Assembly: GCA_963805715.1 (NCBI GenBank)
Contig: CAWDVK010000015.1
Location: forward strand, 20,142-84,141
Length of the DNA: 64,000 nucleotides
Direction: 5' to 3'
Source: CAWDVK01 sp963805715
GTDB taxonomy: Bacteria; Actinomycetota; Actinomycetes; Streptosporangiales; Streptosporangiaceae
Shown: positions 40,801 to 49,890 of the stretch, piece after piece
Position numbering within the stretch: position 1 is the stretch's first letter
How the letters are laid out: the number at the start of each line of letters is the position of its first letter
The notes under the pieces: model-generated
The model's input: only the letters and a program-made list of their open reading frames with translations
The model's database searches: none
What the model was told of the DNA's origin: nothing
Program-made: the position numbers and the translations under genes

Positions 40801-41050
40801 CCCGGCGCGGCCCGCGACCAGGCGCCGCCGTGCGCAGTCGCGCAAGCAGTCCGGGCCCGCCGGGGACCAGTCCGGGAGCGGCCAGTCCGGGCCCGCCGGG
40901 GACCAGTCCGGGAGCGGCCAGTCCGGGAGCGGCCAGTCCGGGCCCGCCGGGGACCAGTCCGGAAGCGGCCAGTCCGGGTCGGCCGGCGGCGCGGGCGAGG
41001 GCCAGCCGGCCGGGCTCGCGCAGGCTGCCGCGGAGCAGCCGGGCAGCTAG
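37775..41050 (+). CDS. rne: Ribonuclease E/G family endoribonuclease
   Basis: This is a 1091-residue RNA-processing and degradation enzyme. Residues 1-360 are a disordered Ala/Pro/Gly/Arg-rich extension. The S1 domain follows (YVGNVYLGKVQNVLPSMEAAFV). The DNase I-like catalytic part has the metal-binding Asp679 (DVNTGKFTG) and Asp723 (IDFIDM). The zinc-link CEHC is at 781-784. The C-terminal ~300 residues are again disordered, with DQA and SGPAGDQSGSGQ repeats. N- and C-terminal tails around a central core are typical of actinobacterial RNase E. ATG 37775 is preceded by gggaga. rplU follows after ~200 bp. Confidence 0.93.
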   Translation: MLEIERPNRESAETSAGTGQDSTGQGSQGRGLLRRARRAVSRPAGPPAAAADDSQGGSAGAAPAEAGGPAAVSFTAPSVSGETAGSGGTGSPGAPASAQAGNAAAAGEQAAPRRRRSSRPAGGQPQAAEASAPPPEAAPASPAPAGLAPGSPAPGSPASAGAAQPPPVSFQPPVVIFQPPDISAGRAAARRPGPADSEGGDSDATAEAAREGDGEPGGSAGRRRRRGGRGKGRAAGNGEPGSDEAAGGAEGRAAGQPGSGEQGDGAGRGPGGESDEQADGGDADGSTAPARRRRRRRRTGSGDAEPVVEADDPPNTVVHVRAPRAAAAADVSDVRSVKGSTRLEAKRQRRREGRESGRRRPPIITESEFLARREAVERVMIVRQRGDRTQIAVLEDGILVEHYVDKASHQSYVGNVYLGKVQNVLPSMEAAFVDIGKGRNAVLYAGEVNFDASGLEGESKRIESALKSGQSILVQVTKDPIGHKGARLTSQVSLPGRYLVYVPGASMTGISRKLPDTERARLKQILKQVMPEHAGVIVRTAAEGASEEELARDVARLSAQWEAIERKAKTAAAPELLYSEPDLTIRVVRDIFNEDFTKLVVASDSEWDLVDEYVRYVAPHLADRLERWPGGGEPDGDEKDVFAAYRVDEQLAKALERKVWLPSGGSLVIDTTEAMTVIDVNTGKFTGQGGNLEQTVTRNNLEAAEEIVRQLRLRDVGGIIVIDFIDMVLESNRELVLRRLLECLARDRTKHQVAEVTSLGLVQMTRKRVGSGLLEAFSVPCEHCSGRGVVVSLEPVDHAPARGRGDDDSRRDGRGQQDRSRSGRGRQAARPGGHGRGAAGDEQGDAAAANGQARTDQADQADQADQAEAAGGRPGDGPARPGAQDAESVPAAAAGDELQAGNDGPDAGPGPAGTAPGGRRRRRGGQRSAAAPDSATAGSAEIAGTQMAGQPGLPGPGDQVSQSAPAGTARLAGASEPTGDAPPASSPEPAELTGSAEAASPIRATEQDGPARPATRRRRAQSRKQSGPAGDQSGSGQSGPAGDQSGSGQSGSGQSGPAGDQSGSGQSGSAGGAGEGQPAGLAQAAAEQPGS
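40850..40984 (+). repeat. Ser/Gly/Gln tandem repeats in the RNase E/G tail
   Basis: Alternating units encode SGPAGDQ and SGSGQ, built from the words tccgggcccgccggggaccag and tccgggagcggccag, repeated about eight times in mixed order. A shorter (gaccaggcg)4 array encoding DQA lies at 40340-40375. All copies stay in the rne frame. Confidence 0.8.
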
Positions 41051-41254
41051 ACCCGGCGCCGGCTGGGACACGGCCGCTGGCTGCAGGGACGGGCTGGTGT
41101 CTGATACCCTTAATGGTCGGCGCATGGGACGAATCCAGCGGTAACGCGGCTGGACCAAGCAGTGCGCACTGTAGGCAAGCCCGCTGCCCGGGAGATGCAG
41201 TAGTCACTCCGCGGATCTAGCGGCGAGCTGGCATAAGGGAGAGAGAGTTCTCGG

Positions 41255-41596
41255 GTGTACGCGATCGTGCGCTGCGGTGGCAGGCAGGAGAAGGCGTCCG
41301 TCGACGACGTCCTGACCGTTGACAAGCTCGCAGGCGAGGTCGGGTCCAGCGTCCGGCTGCCCGCCTTGCTTGTCGTCGATGATGACAAGATCATCAGTGA
41401 CCCGGCTGAGCTGGGCGGTTACGAGATCACGGCCGAGATCGTGGGTGCCGCGAGCGGTCCCAAGATCAACATGATCCAGTATAAGAACAAGACTGGCTAT
41501 CGCCGCCGCCTCGGCCACCGGCAGAAGTACACCCAGATCAAGATCACCGGCATCAAGGCCGGCAAGGCCGCCGCCAGCGCGGGGAAGCAGGGCTGA
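41255..41596 (+). CDS. rplU: 50S ribosomal protein L21
   Basis: This is a 113-residue large-subunit protein binding 23S rRNA. The start [15 protein letters not shown] and the C-terminal [20 protein letters not shown] are diagnostic. The GTG start follows aagggagagag. The last ~12 residues are an Ala/Gly/Lys tail. It is immediately followed by rpmA (1 bp gap), as in nearly all bacteria. Confidence 0.97.
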   Translation: MYAIVRCGGRQEKASVDDVLTVDKLAGEVGSSVRLPALLVVDDDKIISDPAELGGYEITAEIVGAASGPKINMIQYKNKTGYRRRLGHRQKYTQIKITGIKAGKAAASAGKQG

Positions 41597-41597
41597 G

Positions 41598-41894
41598 ATG
41601 GCACACAAGAAGGGCGCATCATCCAGCCGTAACGGCCGGGACTCCAACGCCCAGCGGCTCGGCGTGAAGCGCTTCGGCGGGCAGCTGGTCGGGGCCGGCG
41701 AGATCATCGTGCGCCAGCACGGCACCCACTTCCACCCCGGCACCGGTGTCGGGCGCGGCGGGGACGACACGCTGTTCGCCCTGGTCAGCGGCAAGGTGGA
41801 GTTCGCGACCCGGCGCGGCCGTCGCGCTGTCAGCATCGTGCCCGCCGAGGCCGAGACGGCGGATACGCAGACCGCCGCGGCGAAGGTCGGCTAG
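41598..41894 (+). CDS. rpmA: 50S ribosomal protein L27
   Basis: This is a 98-residue ribosomal protein near the peptidyl transferase centre. It starts [16 protein letters not shown] and contains [17 protein letters not shown]. The length is slightly long because of an Ala/Thr-rich end. It is co-transcribed with rplU and followed by a strong palindromic terminator candidate. Confidence 0.97.
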   Translation: MAHKKGASSSRNGRDSNAQRLGVKRFGGQLVGAGEIIVRQHGTHFHPGTGVGRGGDDTLFALVSGKVEFATRRGRRAVSIVPAEAETADTQTAAAKVG

Positions 41895-41925
41895 GGACAG
41901 CTCGCAGGCAGGCGACCAGGACTTT

Positions 41926-41962
41926 CGCGACGGGCGGGCCGGTGACCGGCCCGCCCGTCGCG
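41926..41962 (+). terminator. Perfect 18-bp hairpin between rpmA and obgE
   Basis: The arms cgcgacgggcgggccggt and accggcccgcccgtcgcg are perfect inverted copies separated by one base. The hairpin is very GC-rich and is followed by tgtttccc rather than a clean T-run. It sits 31 bp after the rpmA stop and probably terminates or attenuates the rplU-rpmA transcript. Confidence 0.7.
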
Positions 41963-42096
41963 TGTTTCCCGGCCGTCACTCAGGGTCAGCAACCCGGACC
42001 TTCAACATCCGTTCACCGCCAGCCGTCACCCAGCGTCAGCCTCACCCAGCGCAAGGCCCGGAGCCGCGCTGCATCAGGAACAGGAAGGGCAGGACC

Positions 42097-43464
42097 GTGG
42101 CAGAGTTCGCCGATCGGGCCGAGGTGCACGTGCGCGCCGGCGATGGCGGGCACGGCTGCGCCTCGGTCCACCGGGAGAAGTTCAAGCCGCTCGGCGGCCC
42201 GGACGGCGGCAATGGCGGCCGCGGCGGCGATGTCATCGTCGAGGTTGATCCGGGCGCCGTGACCCTGCTGGACTTTCACCGGCGCCCGCACCGGCGGGCC
42301 AGTAACGGCAAGCCCGGCGCGGGTTCTCATCGCAGCGGCGCGAACGGCACCGACGTGGTGCTGAAGGTGCCGGACGGCACCGTGGTCAGGGATGCCGGCG
42401 ACGGCACCGTGCTCGCGGACCTGATCGGCGCCGGCACGCGGTTCGTCGCCGCCAGGGGCGGGCATGGCGGCCTGGGGAACGCGGCCCTGGCCTCGACCCG
42501 GCGCAAGGCCCCCGGCTTCGCGCTGCGCGGCGAGCCCGGCGCCGAGCTGCGGCTCCTGCTCGAGCTGAAGACCGTGGCCGACGCGGGCCTGGTCGGCTTC
42601 CCGAACGCCGGCAAGTCGTCGCTGATCGCCGCGATGTCGGCGGCCCGGCCCAAGATTGCCAATTACCCGTTCACCACGCTCGTCCCGCACCTGGGCGTCG
42701 TCGAGGCCGGCGAGGTGCAGTTCGTCATCGCCGACGTGCCCGGCCTGATTCCCGGCGCCAGCCAGGGCAAGGGCCTGGGCCTTGACTTCCTGCGGCACGT
42801 CGAGCGCTGCTCGGTGCTCGTGCACGTCCTGGACTGCGCCACCGAGGATCCTGGCCGGGACCCGATCAGCGATCTTGACGCGATCGAGGCAGAGCTGGCG
42901 GCCTACGCCGAGGCGACCGGAGCCGACCTGCGGGACCGGCCGCGGATCGTGGCCCTGAACAAGGTGGACGTGCCGGCCGCCCGCGACCTGGCCGGGCTGG
43001 TCCGGCCCGATCTGGAGGCACGGGGCCTGGATGTCTGCGAGGTCTCGGCCGCGACCCGGCAGGGGCTCAGGGATCTCGCCTACACCGTCGCGGCGGTGAT
43101 CGCGCAGGCGCGCGCGGCCGCTCCGCCGCCGGAGCCGACCAGGCTGGTACTCCGGCCCGAGCCGGTGTCCGGGCCGGTCTTCGAGGTCGTGCGGCGGGGC
43201 GAGAACAGTTTTGCGATCCGGGGCGACAAGCCGCGGCGGTGGATCCTGCAGACGGACTTCAGCAACGAGGAGGCGGTGGGCTATCTCGCTGACCGGCTGG
43301 CCCGGCTGGGGATCGAGGAGGCCCTGGCCGCGGCAGGCGCGACCGCTGGCGCCGAGGTGCTGATCGGCGAGGAGGACAACGCTGTCGTCTTCGACTGGGA
43401 CCCGGACGTCCCAGCCGGAGGCGCCTTCGGACCGCGCGGCACCGACTCGAGGCTGCAGCGGTAG
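42097..43464 (+). CDS. obgE: Obg GTPase (CgtA)
   Basis: This is a ribosome-assembly and stress GTPase of 455 residues. The glycine-rich Obg fold comes first ([19 protein letters not shown]). The G domain has G1 GFPNAGKSS at 167-175, G3 DVPGLIPG and G4 NKVD. The OCT domain forms the end ([15 protein letters not shown]). GTG 42097 is the start of family-like sequence; the open frame further upstream is not protein-like. In many relatives proB and proA follow; here an AT-rich segment and helD follow instead. Confidence 0.96.
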   Translation: MAEFADRAEVHVRAGDGGHGCASVHREKFKPLGGPDGGNGGRGGDVIVEVDPGAVTLLDFHRRPHRRASNGKPGAGSHRSGANGTDVVLKVPDGTVVRDAGDGTVLADLIGAGTRFVAARGGHGGLGNAALASTRRKAPGFALRGEPGAELRLLLELKTVADAGLVGFPNAGKSSLIAAMSAARPKIANYPFTTLVPHLGVVEAGEVQFVIADVPGLIPGASQGKGLGLDFLRHVERCSVLVHVLDCATEDPGRDPISDLDAIEAELAAYAEATGADLRDRPRIVALNKVDVPAARDLAGLVRPDLEARGLDVCEVSAATRQGLRDLAYTVAAVIAQARAAAPPPEPTRLVLRPEPVSGPVFEVVRRGENSFAIRGDKPRRWILQTDFSNEEAVGYLADRLARLGIEEALAAAGATAGAEVLIGEEDNAVVFDWDPDVPAGGAFGPRGTDSRLQR

Positions 43465-43516
43465 CCACGCCTGGCCCCGCCGCCCGGAGCCAGCGGGCGC
43501 CCGGCAAATAAAAAAT

Positions 43517-43543
43517 CGCGCTACCATTGGATAGCGCGTTTTT
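43517..43543 (+). terminator. Rho-independent terminator after obgE
   Basis: The stem cgcgcta/tagcgcg (43517-43523 and 43532-43538) has an 8-base loop and is followed by five Ts. An A-run precedes the stem, so it could also work on the minus strand. Classical U-tract terminators are unusual in this GC-rich genome. Confidence 0.75.
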
Positions 43544-43574
43544 GGAATAAAATACGTTTTTGGAAATAAAATAC
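43538..43574 (+). repeat. AT-rich tandem repeat upstream of helD
   Basis: Two adjacent 18/19-bp copies, gtttttggaataaaatac and gtttttggaaataaaatac, differ by one A. They lie between the obgE terminator and the helD start in the most AT-rich stretch of the window. They may be promoter or regulator binding repeats, or slippage products. Confidence 0.7.
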
Positions 43575-43591
43575 TGAGCATAAACCCTTAG

Positions 43592-43609
43592 TTATCACGG
43601 TAATGATAA
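43592..43609 (+). promoter_or_regulatory. Inverted repeat upstream of helD, possible operator
   Basis: ttatca and tgataa are perfect 6-bp inverted arms separated by six bases, 17 bp upstream of the TTG start. The position fits an operator overlapping the helD promoter or leader. It does not match the rifamycin-associated element known upstream of other helD-like genes. Confidence 0.35.
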
Positions 43610-43625
43610 TCGAAAGGAAGCCCGC

Positions 43626-45923
43626 TTGTCAAACGGGGAAATTGACCGTGAGCAGGAATACGTTTCCATGCTATACGGGCGGCTTGACGACCTGCGGGAC
43701 CGCGCGGCCGGGCGGCTGGCCCAGACTTTGCGGCAGTCCGGCGGCACTCACCAGGCACGCACCGAGCGTGAGGCCTTCAGCGCGATGTACCGGCAGCAGG
43801 TGGCCCAGTTCGATGCCGCCGAGCACGGCCTGGTATTCGGCCGGCTCGAATTCGACGGGGGAGAGCGCCGCTATATCGGGCGCATCGGAATTCACGCCGA
43901 CGCCGATGACTATGCCCAGCTGCTCATGGACTGGCGCGCGGACGCGGCCCGGCCGTTCTACCTGGCCACCGCGGCCTCGCCGGATGGCGTCAAGGTTCGC
44001 CGGCACATCAAGACCCGGAGCCGGAATGTCGTCAGCCTGGACGACGAGGTGCTGGACCTGGCCGTCGCCGACCCGTCCCGGCACGAGGGCCTGACCGGAG
44101 AGTCGGCGCTGATGGCCGCGCTCGGCGCCAGCCGCACCGGCACGATGAGCGACATCGTCGAGACCATCCAGGCCGAGCAGGACCACATCATCCGTTCCCC
44201 GCTGGCCGGCGTGCTCGTCGTGCAGGGCGGCCCCGGCACGGGCAAGACCGCGGTCGCGCTGCACCGCGCCGCCTACCTCCTCTACACCCACCGCCGCCAG
44301 CTGGAGAAGCGCGGCGTGCTGGTGGTCGGCCCGAACGCCACCTTCCTGCGCTACATCGGGCAGGTCCTGCCGTCCCTGGGCGAGACCAGCGTGCTGCTGT
44401 CGACCATCGCCGACATCCTCCCCGGCGTCAGCGCCACCGCGCACGAGCCGCCGGGCATAGCGGCGATCAAGGGCAGGCTGGATATGGCGAAGGTCGTTGC
44501 CGCGGCCGTCCGCGACCGCCAGCAGCTGCCAGCCGACGCGATCGAGATCGTGGTGGACCGGCAGACGCTGCGGCTGACCCGGCAGGCGTGCCTGCAGGCC
44601 AGGGACCGCGCCCGCCGGTCCCGCCGGCCGCATAACCAGGCCGGGCAGGTCTTCGCCCGTGAGGTCATCAGCGCCCTGACCAGGCAGCTCGCTGACCGGC
44701 TCGGCGCCAACGTGCTCGGCGGCCCGAACCTGCTCGGCCAGGAGGAGATCGACGACCTGCGCCGCGAGCTGCGCGCCGAGCCGGCCGTCCGGGCCGCCAT
44801 CGAGCGGCTGTGGCCGGTGCTGACCCCGCAGCAGCTGCTCACCGACCTGTTCGCCTCGGCGCGCCGCCTGAAGGCGGCCGCGCCCAGGCTGACCGACGCC
44901 GAGCGGTCAGCGCTGCGGCGCGAGCCCGGCGACGGCTGGACGCCGGCCGACGTGCCGCTGCTGGATGAGGCGGCTGAGCTGCTCGGCGACGACGAGAGCG
45001 GCCTGCGGGCGCGGCGCGAGCGGGAGCGGCGCCGCCAGGAGGCCTACGCCCAGGGCGTGCTCGACATCATGGCCCGCGGCGACGAGGACGATCCTGAGCT
45101 GCTGATGGGCGCCGACATGCTGGATGCCAGCAGGCTCGCGGCCCGGCAGGAGGAGGAGCTTAGCCTGACGCCGGCCGAGCGCGCGGCCGCGGACCGGACC
45201 TGGGCGTTCGGGCACGTGATCGTGGACGAGGCACAGGAGCTGTCACAGATGGCCTGGCGGATGCTGCTGCGCCGCTGCCCGGCCAGGTCCATGACGATCG
45301 TCGGTGACGTAGCCCAGACCGGCGACCTGGCCGGGCTGTCCTCGTGGGACAGCGCGCTCGGCCCGTACCTGGGCGAGCGGTGGCGGCTGTCGCCGCTGAC
45401 CATCAACTACCGGACGCCGGCCGAGATCATGGCGGTCGCCGCGGACGTGCTGGCCGCGATCGACCCGGCGCTGGAGCCGCCGCGGTCGGTCCGGGAGACC
45501 GGGCACCTGCCGTGGCGGCTGGAGACGGACGAGGCAGCGCTGCCCGGTGCCGTGGCGGATGCCGCGGCGGCGCTGGCCGAGCAGACCGGCGACGGCAAGC
45601 TGGCCGTCATCGTCCCGGCCGCCGCGCAGGAGGCACTGGCCGAGGCCGTCAGTGCCGTGCTGCCGGGCACCGCCGTCGGCGAGGACCCGGACCTGACCAG
45701 CCCGGTCGTGGTGCTGACCGTGCGGCAGGCCAAGGGGCTGGAGTTCGACTCCGTGCTGATCGCCGACCCCGGCCAGATCCTGGCCGAATCCTCGCGCGGG
45801 CTCAGCGACCTGTACGTGGCGCTGACCAGGGCCACGCAGCGGCTCGGGGTCGTCGGCGCGGGCAACTGGCCCGAGGTGCTGCAGCGGCTGCAGCCCGCCG
45901 GTGACCTAGCCGACCGGCACTGA
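43626..45923 (+). CDS. helD: HelD-like RNA polymerase recycling ATPase/helicase
   Basis: This is a 765-residue superfamily 1 ATPase of the HelD type. An N-terminal helical arm (EIDREQEYVSMLYGRLDDL) precedes Walker A GGPGTGKT at 201-208. The DEAQE Walker B is near 533, then DVAQTGD, and the C-terminal motif VRQAKGLEFDSVLIAD. HelD proteins pull stalled RNA polymerase off DNA, and some actinobacterial members protect it from rifamycins. The TTG start has aggaag five bases upstream. It lies in a locus where obgE is usually followed by proB/proA, with an AT-rich promoter island in front. Confidence 0.88.
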   Translation: MSNGEIDREQEYVSMLYGRLDDLRDRAAGRLAQTLRQSGGTHQARTEREAFSAMYRQQVAQFDAAEHGLVFGRLEFDGGERRYIGRIGIHADADDYAQLLMDWRADAARPFYLATAASPDGVKVRRHIKTRSRNVVSLDDEVLDLAVADPSRHEGLTGESALMAALGASRTGTMSDIVETIQAEQDHIIRSPLAGVLVVQGGPGTGKTAVALHRAAYLLYTHRRQLEKRGVLVVGPNATFLRYIGQVLPSLGETSVLLSTIADILPGVSATAHEPPGIAAIKGRLDMAKVVAAAVRDRQQLPADAIEIVVDRQTLRLTRQACLQARDRARRSRRPHNQAGQVFAREVISALTRQLADRLGANVLGGPNLLGQEEIDDLRRELRAEPAVRAAIERLWPVLTPQQLLTDLFASARRLKAAAPRLTDAERSALRREPGDGWTPADVPLLDEAAELLGDDESGLRARRERERRRQEAYAQGVLDIMARGDEDDPELLMGADMLDASRLAARQEEELSLTPAERAAADRTWAFGHVIVDEAQELSQMAWRMLLRRCPARSMTIVGDVAQTGDLAGLSSWDSALGPYLGERWRLSPLTINYRTPAEIMAVAADVLAAIDPALEPPRSVRETGHLPWRLETDEAALPGAVADAAAALAEQTGDGKLAVIVPAAAQEALAEAVSAVLPGTAVGEDPDLTSPVVVLTVRQAKGLEFDSVLIADPGQILAESSRGLSDLYVALTRATQRLGVVGAGNWPEVLQRLQPAGDLADRH

Positions 45924-46015
45924 CGGGCTCGCGCTGGCCGGAGCCGCCCGCGTTATCCCGAAAGGTCTGGGGGAAATGAGCCCGCTAACTCTTCGCGATC
46001 ACGGGCAGGGGCGCG

Positions 46016-47056
46016 TCAGTTCTCGTCGTCGTCCCGGCGGCCGCCACTGCTGAAGCGGTTGAAGATCTGCTGGCCGGCCCCGACAGCGGTTTCCGCGACG
46101 CCGCGGACGGCGCCGATGAGCGGGTCGGCGCTGCGGTTCCAGGACTCCTGGTAGGACTTGGCCGCAGCGCGGAAGTCATCGCCCATCGAGGTGTCGGCGT
46201 CATCCTCCCGACGCGGGTAGTTCCCGGCCAGGATGTCGCTGTAGTCGCCATCGTCCGCCCACCGGTCCAGCTCCGCGAAGCGGACCACGGCGAACGGGTG
46301 CGTGGTGCCCTGCAGCTGCAGCAGCTTCAGCAGTCCCTCGCGCACGTCAGGCACCGCGTCGTACTCGCGGGCCTGCTGGTGGAAGGCGTCGTGGCTGAGC
46401 TCGCTCAGCCGCGATCCGCCGGCCAGCTTCATCAGCGAGCGCCGGGCCGCCGCCACGTCCTGGCTGGCCAGCAGGCCCGCCCGGTCGCAGGACAGCTCGG
46501 ACTTGCGGTACCACTCCTCCAGGCCCCAGATCACGGTCTTGAACCCGATCCAGGCGAACGGGATGAACGCCAGCCGGGCGGCCAGGTTGACCAGGTGGTA
46601 CAGCATCGTCCGGTAGACCGCGTGACCGGAGAGCACGTGCCCGAGCTCATGCCCGATCACCCAGCGGATCTCTTCCTCGTCGAACAGGTCCACCATGCCC
46701 GTCGTGATCACGATGAACGGCTTGTCAGTCCCCAGGGTCATCGCGTTGACCAGCGGGTTCTGCCAGATGAACAGTTCCGGCACCTTGGGCAGGTCCAGGA
46801 TGTAGCAGCCGTCCAGCATGTCGTGGTACAGGGCCGGGAACTGCTCCTCCGACGCCCGCACCGAGCTGGCCAGGAACATCAGCCGCAGCGCCCGGTCGCT
46901 GAACAGCCCGGCCAGGTTCTTGAGAATCACGTCGAAGCCGGTCAGCTTGCGCAGCGCGGTCAGCGCGGAGCGGTCGGCGGGGTGCTCATAAGCACGGGAT
47001 GAGATGCCGGGGAGACGCACCCGGGAGCGGTCGGGCACAGTGGTCATACCTGTCAT
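46016..47056 (-). CDS. M48-family membrane-associated zinc metalloprotease
   Basis: This is a 346-residue peptidase. The zinc motif is H136-E-L-G-H140, with a third ligand region [11 protein letters not shown]. Hydrophobic segments follow the HExxH ([20 protein letters not shown]). The C-terminal tail is acidic and disordered. The start at 47056 or 47047 is chosen by family-like sequence ([20 protein letters not shown]). The same frame runs on upstream through a paaK remnant, which I treat as separate. It is convergent with helD and resembles actinobacterial M48 proteins of unknown substrate. Confidence 0.87.
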   Translation of the reverse strand: MTGMTTVPDRSRVRLPGISSRAYEHPADRSALTALRKLTGFDVILKNLAGLFSDRALRLMFLASSVRASEEQFPALYHDMLDGCYILDLPKVPELFIWQNPLVNAMTLGTDKPFIVITTGMVDLFDEEEIRWVIGHELGHVLSGHAVYRTMLYHLVNLAARLAFIPFAWIGFKTVIWGLEEWYRKSELSCDRAGLLASQDVAAARRSLMKLAGGSRLSELSHDAFHQQAREYDAVPDVREGLLKLLQLQGTTHPFAVVRFAELDRWADDGDYSDILAGNYPRREDDADTSMGDDFRAAAKSYQESWNRSADPLIGAVRGVAETAVGAGQQIFNRFSSGGRRDDDEN

Positions 47057-47091
47057 CGTAGGCGCCAGAGCACGGAGGTTGACACCGATGT

Positions 47092-47240
47092 CAGCAGAGG
47101 TCACGCCGGCCGCGGGGCAGCACCCGCTCGACCTCGCTCGGTAGACGTTCACGCCGCGGATCACCAGCATGTCGTCCCGGCGGCCGGTGGTCTTGCTCAT
47201 CTTCACCAGGGTCCGGCCGCACGGGCAGGCTGCGAATACA
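47092..47240 (-). pseudogene. Phenylacetate-CoA ligase (paaK) fragment
   Basis: On the minus strand about 47 codons read [20 protein letters not shown], then LVIRGVNVY, then after a one-base slip PSEVERVL. This matches the C-terminal linker region of phenylacetate-CoA ligases (CGRT, TGRxDDMLIIRGVNVFPS). The rest of the gene is missing on both sides, and the missing base in tac(c)cgagcgag breaks the frame. It is a degraded remnant just upstream of the M48 gene. Confidence 0.7.
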
Positions 47241-47363
47241 GAACGGATACCTCCGCCCGGCTCCCGTCCCCCGAGCTGATCGAGTCGCCGCTGCCCGCCC
47301 TGGCCTGACGCAGCCCGCCGCCCTACGCTGGCAACCAGCCCTGCCGGCCAGAGAGGAACCCCG

Positions 47364-48380
47364 ATGACGCAGCTCAGTGCCGCCCGCGAGCAGTGGACCG
47401 CCCGCGATGTCCCTGATCAGCACGGCCGGGTCGCCGTGATCACCGGCGCGAGCTCCGGCATCGGGCTGGAGGCGGCGAAGGTGCTGGCCGGGCGCGGCGC
47501 GACGGTCGTGCTGGCCGGCCGGGACCCCGGCCGGACGAGCGCGGCGGCCGACCGGGTGCGAGCCGTCGCCGCGGCCCAGGGCGCCGCGGCCAAGGACAGC
47601 ACGGCACCGGGCGGCACGGCACCGGGCGGCACGGCACCGGACAACAGCACCGTGCAGACGCTGCAGCTGGACCTGGCCTCGCTGAAGTCGGTGCGGGCGG
47701 CGGCCGCCGAGATCTCGGACCGGTTCGGCCGGCTGGACCTGCTGATCAACAACGCCGGCGTGATGATGCCGCCGCATGGGACGACCGAGGACGGGTTCGA
47801 GCTGCAGATCGGCACCAACCACCTGGGCCACTTCGCGCTGACCGGCCTGGTGCTGGACCGGATGCTGCAGGTACCGGGATCGCGGGTCGTGACGGTCAGC
47901 AGCAACGGCCACCGGGCCGGCCGGATCAGCCTCGATGACCTGCAATGGCAGCGCCGCCGTTACCTGAAGATGGCTGCCTACGGGCAGTCCAAGCTGGCCA
48001 ACCTGATGTTCACCTTCGAGCTGCAGCGGCGGCTGTCGGCGGCTGGCGCCGCGACGATCGCCGTGGCCGCGCACCCCGGCACCGCGCAGACGGAGCTGAC
48101 CCGGCACCTGTCCGTCGTTTCGAATGTGGCCCTGAGCCCGCATCTGGGGCGGCTTAATTCGTGGATGGTGCAGGACGCCGCGATGGGCGCGCTGCCGACG
48201 CTCCGGGCGGCGACCGACCCGGCCGTGGTCGGCGGCACGTATTACGGGCCGTCCGGGCTGGCGCAGCTGACCGGCTATCCGGTACTGGTGCGCTCGAGCG
48301 TCCGGTCGCACAACGCCTCCGTCCAGCGCCAGCTCTGGGCCGAGTCAGAGCGGCTGACCGGGGTCAGTTACCCCGTCTGA
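47364..48380 (+). CDS. Short-chain dehydrogenase/reductase
   Basis: This is a 338-residue NAD(P)-dependent oxidoreductase of the retinol dehydrogenase/WW-domain-oxidoreductase-like type. The cofactor loop TGASSGIG starts at residue 27. NNAG is present, as is catalytic Tyr206 with Lys210 (YGQSK). The substrate motif [19 protein letters not shown] is typical of the subgroup. A small repeat (GGTAP three times) interrupts a loop near residue 85. The ATG is preceded by agagagg. The substrate is unknown. Confidence 0.9.
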   Translation: MTQLSAAREQWTARDVPDQHGRVAVITGASSGIGLEAAKVLAGRGATVVLAGRDPGRTSAAADRVRAVAAAQGAAAKDSTAPGGTAPGGTAPDNSTVQTLQLDLASLKSVRAAAAEISDRFGRLDLLINNAGVMMPPHGTTEDGFELQIGTNHLGHFALTGLVLDRMLQVPGSRVVTVSSNGHRAGRISLDDLQWQRRRYLKMAAYGQSKLANLMFTFELQRRLSAAGAATIAVAAHPGTAQTELTRHLSVVSNVALSPHLGRLNSWMVQDAAMGALPTLRAATDPAVVGGTYYGPSGLAQLTGYPVLVRSSVRSHNASVQRQLWAESERLTGVSYPV

Positions 48381-48405
48381 GCTGGCCGGCTCGTAGGGTC
48401 AGTGC

Positions 48406-49014
48406 ATGAGCCTGGGCAGATCCGCCAAGCGGATCGGTGTGATGGGAGGCACCTTCGACCCGATTCACCACGGCCACCTGGTCGCGGCGAGCGAGGTCGG
48501 GCATGCCTTCGCGCTGGACGAGGTCGTCTTCGTGCCGACCGGCCAGCCCTGGCAGAAGGAGCACCGCCAGGTTTCCGCCGCCGAGGACCGCTACCTGATG
48601 ACGGTGATCGCGACGGCGTCCAATCCCCGGTTCTCGGTCAGCCGGGTGGACATCGACCGGCCGGGCGAGACCTACACCATCGACACTCTGCGGGACCTGC
48701 GGGCCGAGCGCGGGCCGGACGTGGAGCTGTTCTTCATCACCGGCGCCGACGCGCTGGCCCGCATGATCTCCTGGCGGGACACCGACGAGCTGTTCCGGCT
48801 GGCGCACTTCGTCGGCTGCACCCGGCCGGGGCACCGGCTGTCGCCGACCGGCCTGCCGGAAGACCGGGTCAGCCTGATCGAGATCCCGGCGCTGGCCATC
48901 TCCTCGACCGAGTGCCGCGAGCGGGTCAGGCAGGGCGACCCGATCTGGTACCTGGTGCCTGACGGGATCGTGCAGTACATCAGCAAGCGCGGCCTGTACC
49001 TGGACGACGACTGA
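48406..49014 (+). CDS. nadD: Nicotinate-nucleotide adenylyltransferase
   Basis: This is a 202-residue enzyme that joins ATP and nicotinate mononucleotide to give deamido-NAD in NAD synthesis. The nucleotidyltransferase loop [11 protein letters not shown] is at residues 14-24 and the C-terminal [10 protein letters not shown] near 165. The length is normal. It lies 25 bp after the SDR gene. In related genomes nadD is close to rsfS; here about 2.9 kb of other genes lie between. Confidence 0.96.
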   Translation: MSLGRSAKRIGVMGGTFDPIHHGHLVAASEVGHAFALDEVVFVPTGQPWQKEHRQVSAAEDRYLMTVIATASNPRFSVSRVDIDRPGETYTIDTLRDLRAERGPDVELFFITGADALARMISWRDTDELFRLAHFVGCTRPGHRLSPTGLPEDRVSLIEIPALAISSTECRERVRQGDPIWYLVPDGIVQYISKRGLYLDDD

Positions 49015-49131
49015 CGGGTCAGCGCCGATTCTGGCATCGCGCCGGGCGCACCGGCGGAGTAGCATGCGGGCTGGTGGTTCCGGCCGCCTCTGGGTCCGCG
49101 GGCAGGGCTGCAAGCTCACCGGTGCTCGGTC

Positions 49132-49683
49132 ATGATCAGGCCGATGACCGCCCCGCAGACCGGGATCGCCGGCGCGCACCCCCCGTCATCCGCCCGCCCG
49201 GCCGAGCCGCGGCGCTGGGCGGTGCTCGCCGCCAAGGCCGCCGTCGCCGGAACGGTCGCCCTCATCTGCCGTGAGCTGCTGGCGTTCGCGCTGTTCTTCC
49301 TCACCCAGGCCATCCTGTCCGGCCACCACAGCGTGTCCCTGTCCCAGTCCGGCGCGGCCGGAGCCGTGCTGGCGGCGGGCTTCTTCCTGTGCGCGTACGC
49401 CGTGACGGGGGTCGCGCTCGGCGCGATCGTCCGCCACACCGCGGGCGCGATCGCGGCGACGATCGGGGTGATCTACCTGCTGGCCGCCCTGTGCCTGTTC
49501 CTGCCGTCCCCGTGGAAGGACCGGATCGGCCGGTTCACCCTCGGCTTCGCCGCCTACCAGGTGGTATCGGTGCACCCGCAGCCGGGCCTGCTGTCCCCGG
49601 CGCTGTCCATGCTGGTCCTCGTCGGCTGGCCCGCCGCGGCCCTGATCGTGGCCCGCCTCGTGATCACCCGCCGGGACGCGTGA
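49132..49683 (+). pseudogene. 5'-truncated ABC-2 type permease
   Basis: Residues ~25-183 look like the second half of an ABC-2 permease: RRWAVLAAKAAVAGTVALIC, FALFFLTQAILSGHH, GVALGAIVRHTAGAIAATIG and a final helix pair. The normal first half (~90-100 residues with the first helix) is absent, and the first ~25 codons are unrelated. No ABC ATPase is adjacent. An intact small membrane protein cannot be excluded, but a remnant fits better. Confidence 0.6.
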
Positions 49684-49890
49684 CCGTCCCGGCAGGCCGC
49701 GCGATCCGCCCGCCGGGACGGGCGATTCGCCCGGCCGGAGAGGGTTGACCGGCAGGGCGGGCGGTGATTCGCTATGGGCTGTCTCAGTTGCCGGAAACGG
49801 CGGGGATCCGGGCCATCGGCGCGGATCGTCCGGCATCCTCCCGGCTGGTGCGAACGGTTGCCGTGCCCGCTGTCGCGCATGGAGGTCAGA

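Noticed and set aside
43580..43625. Rifamycin-associated element upstream of helD
   Set aside because: The known ggggcttgcg-type inverted motif is not present. Only an unrelated ttatca/tgataa repeat is seen.
46016..47206. M48 protease with a ~50-residue N-terminal extension
   Set aside because: The extra residues are the frame of the paaK relic. Protease-like sequence begins at about 47056-47047.
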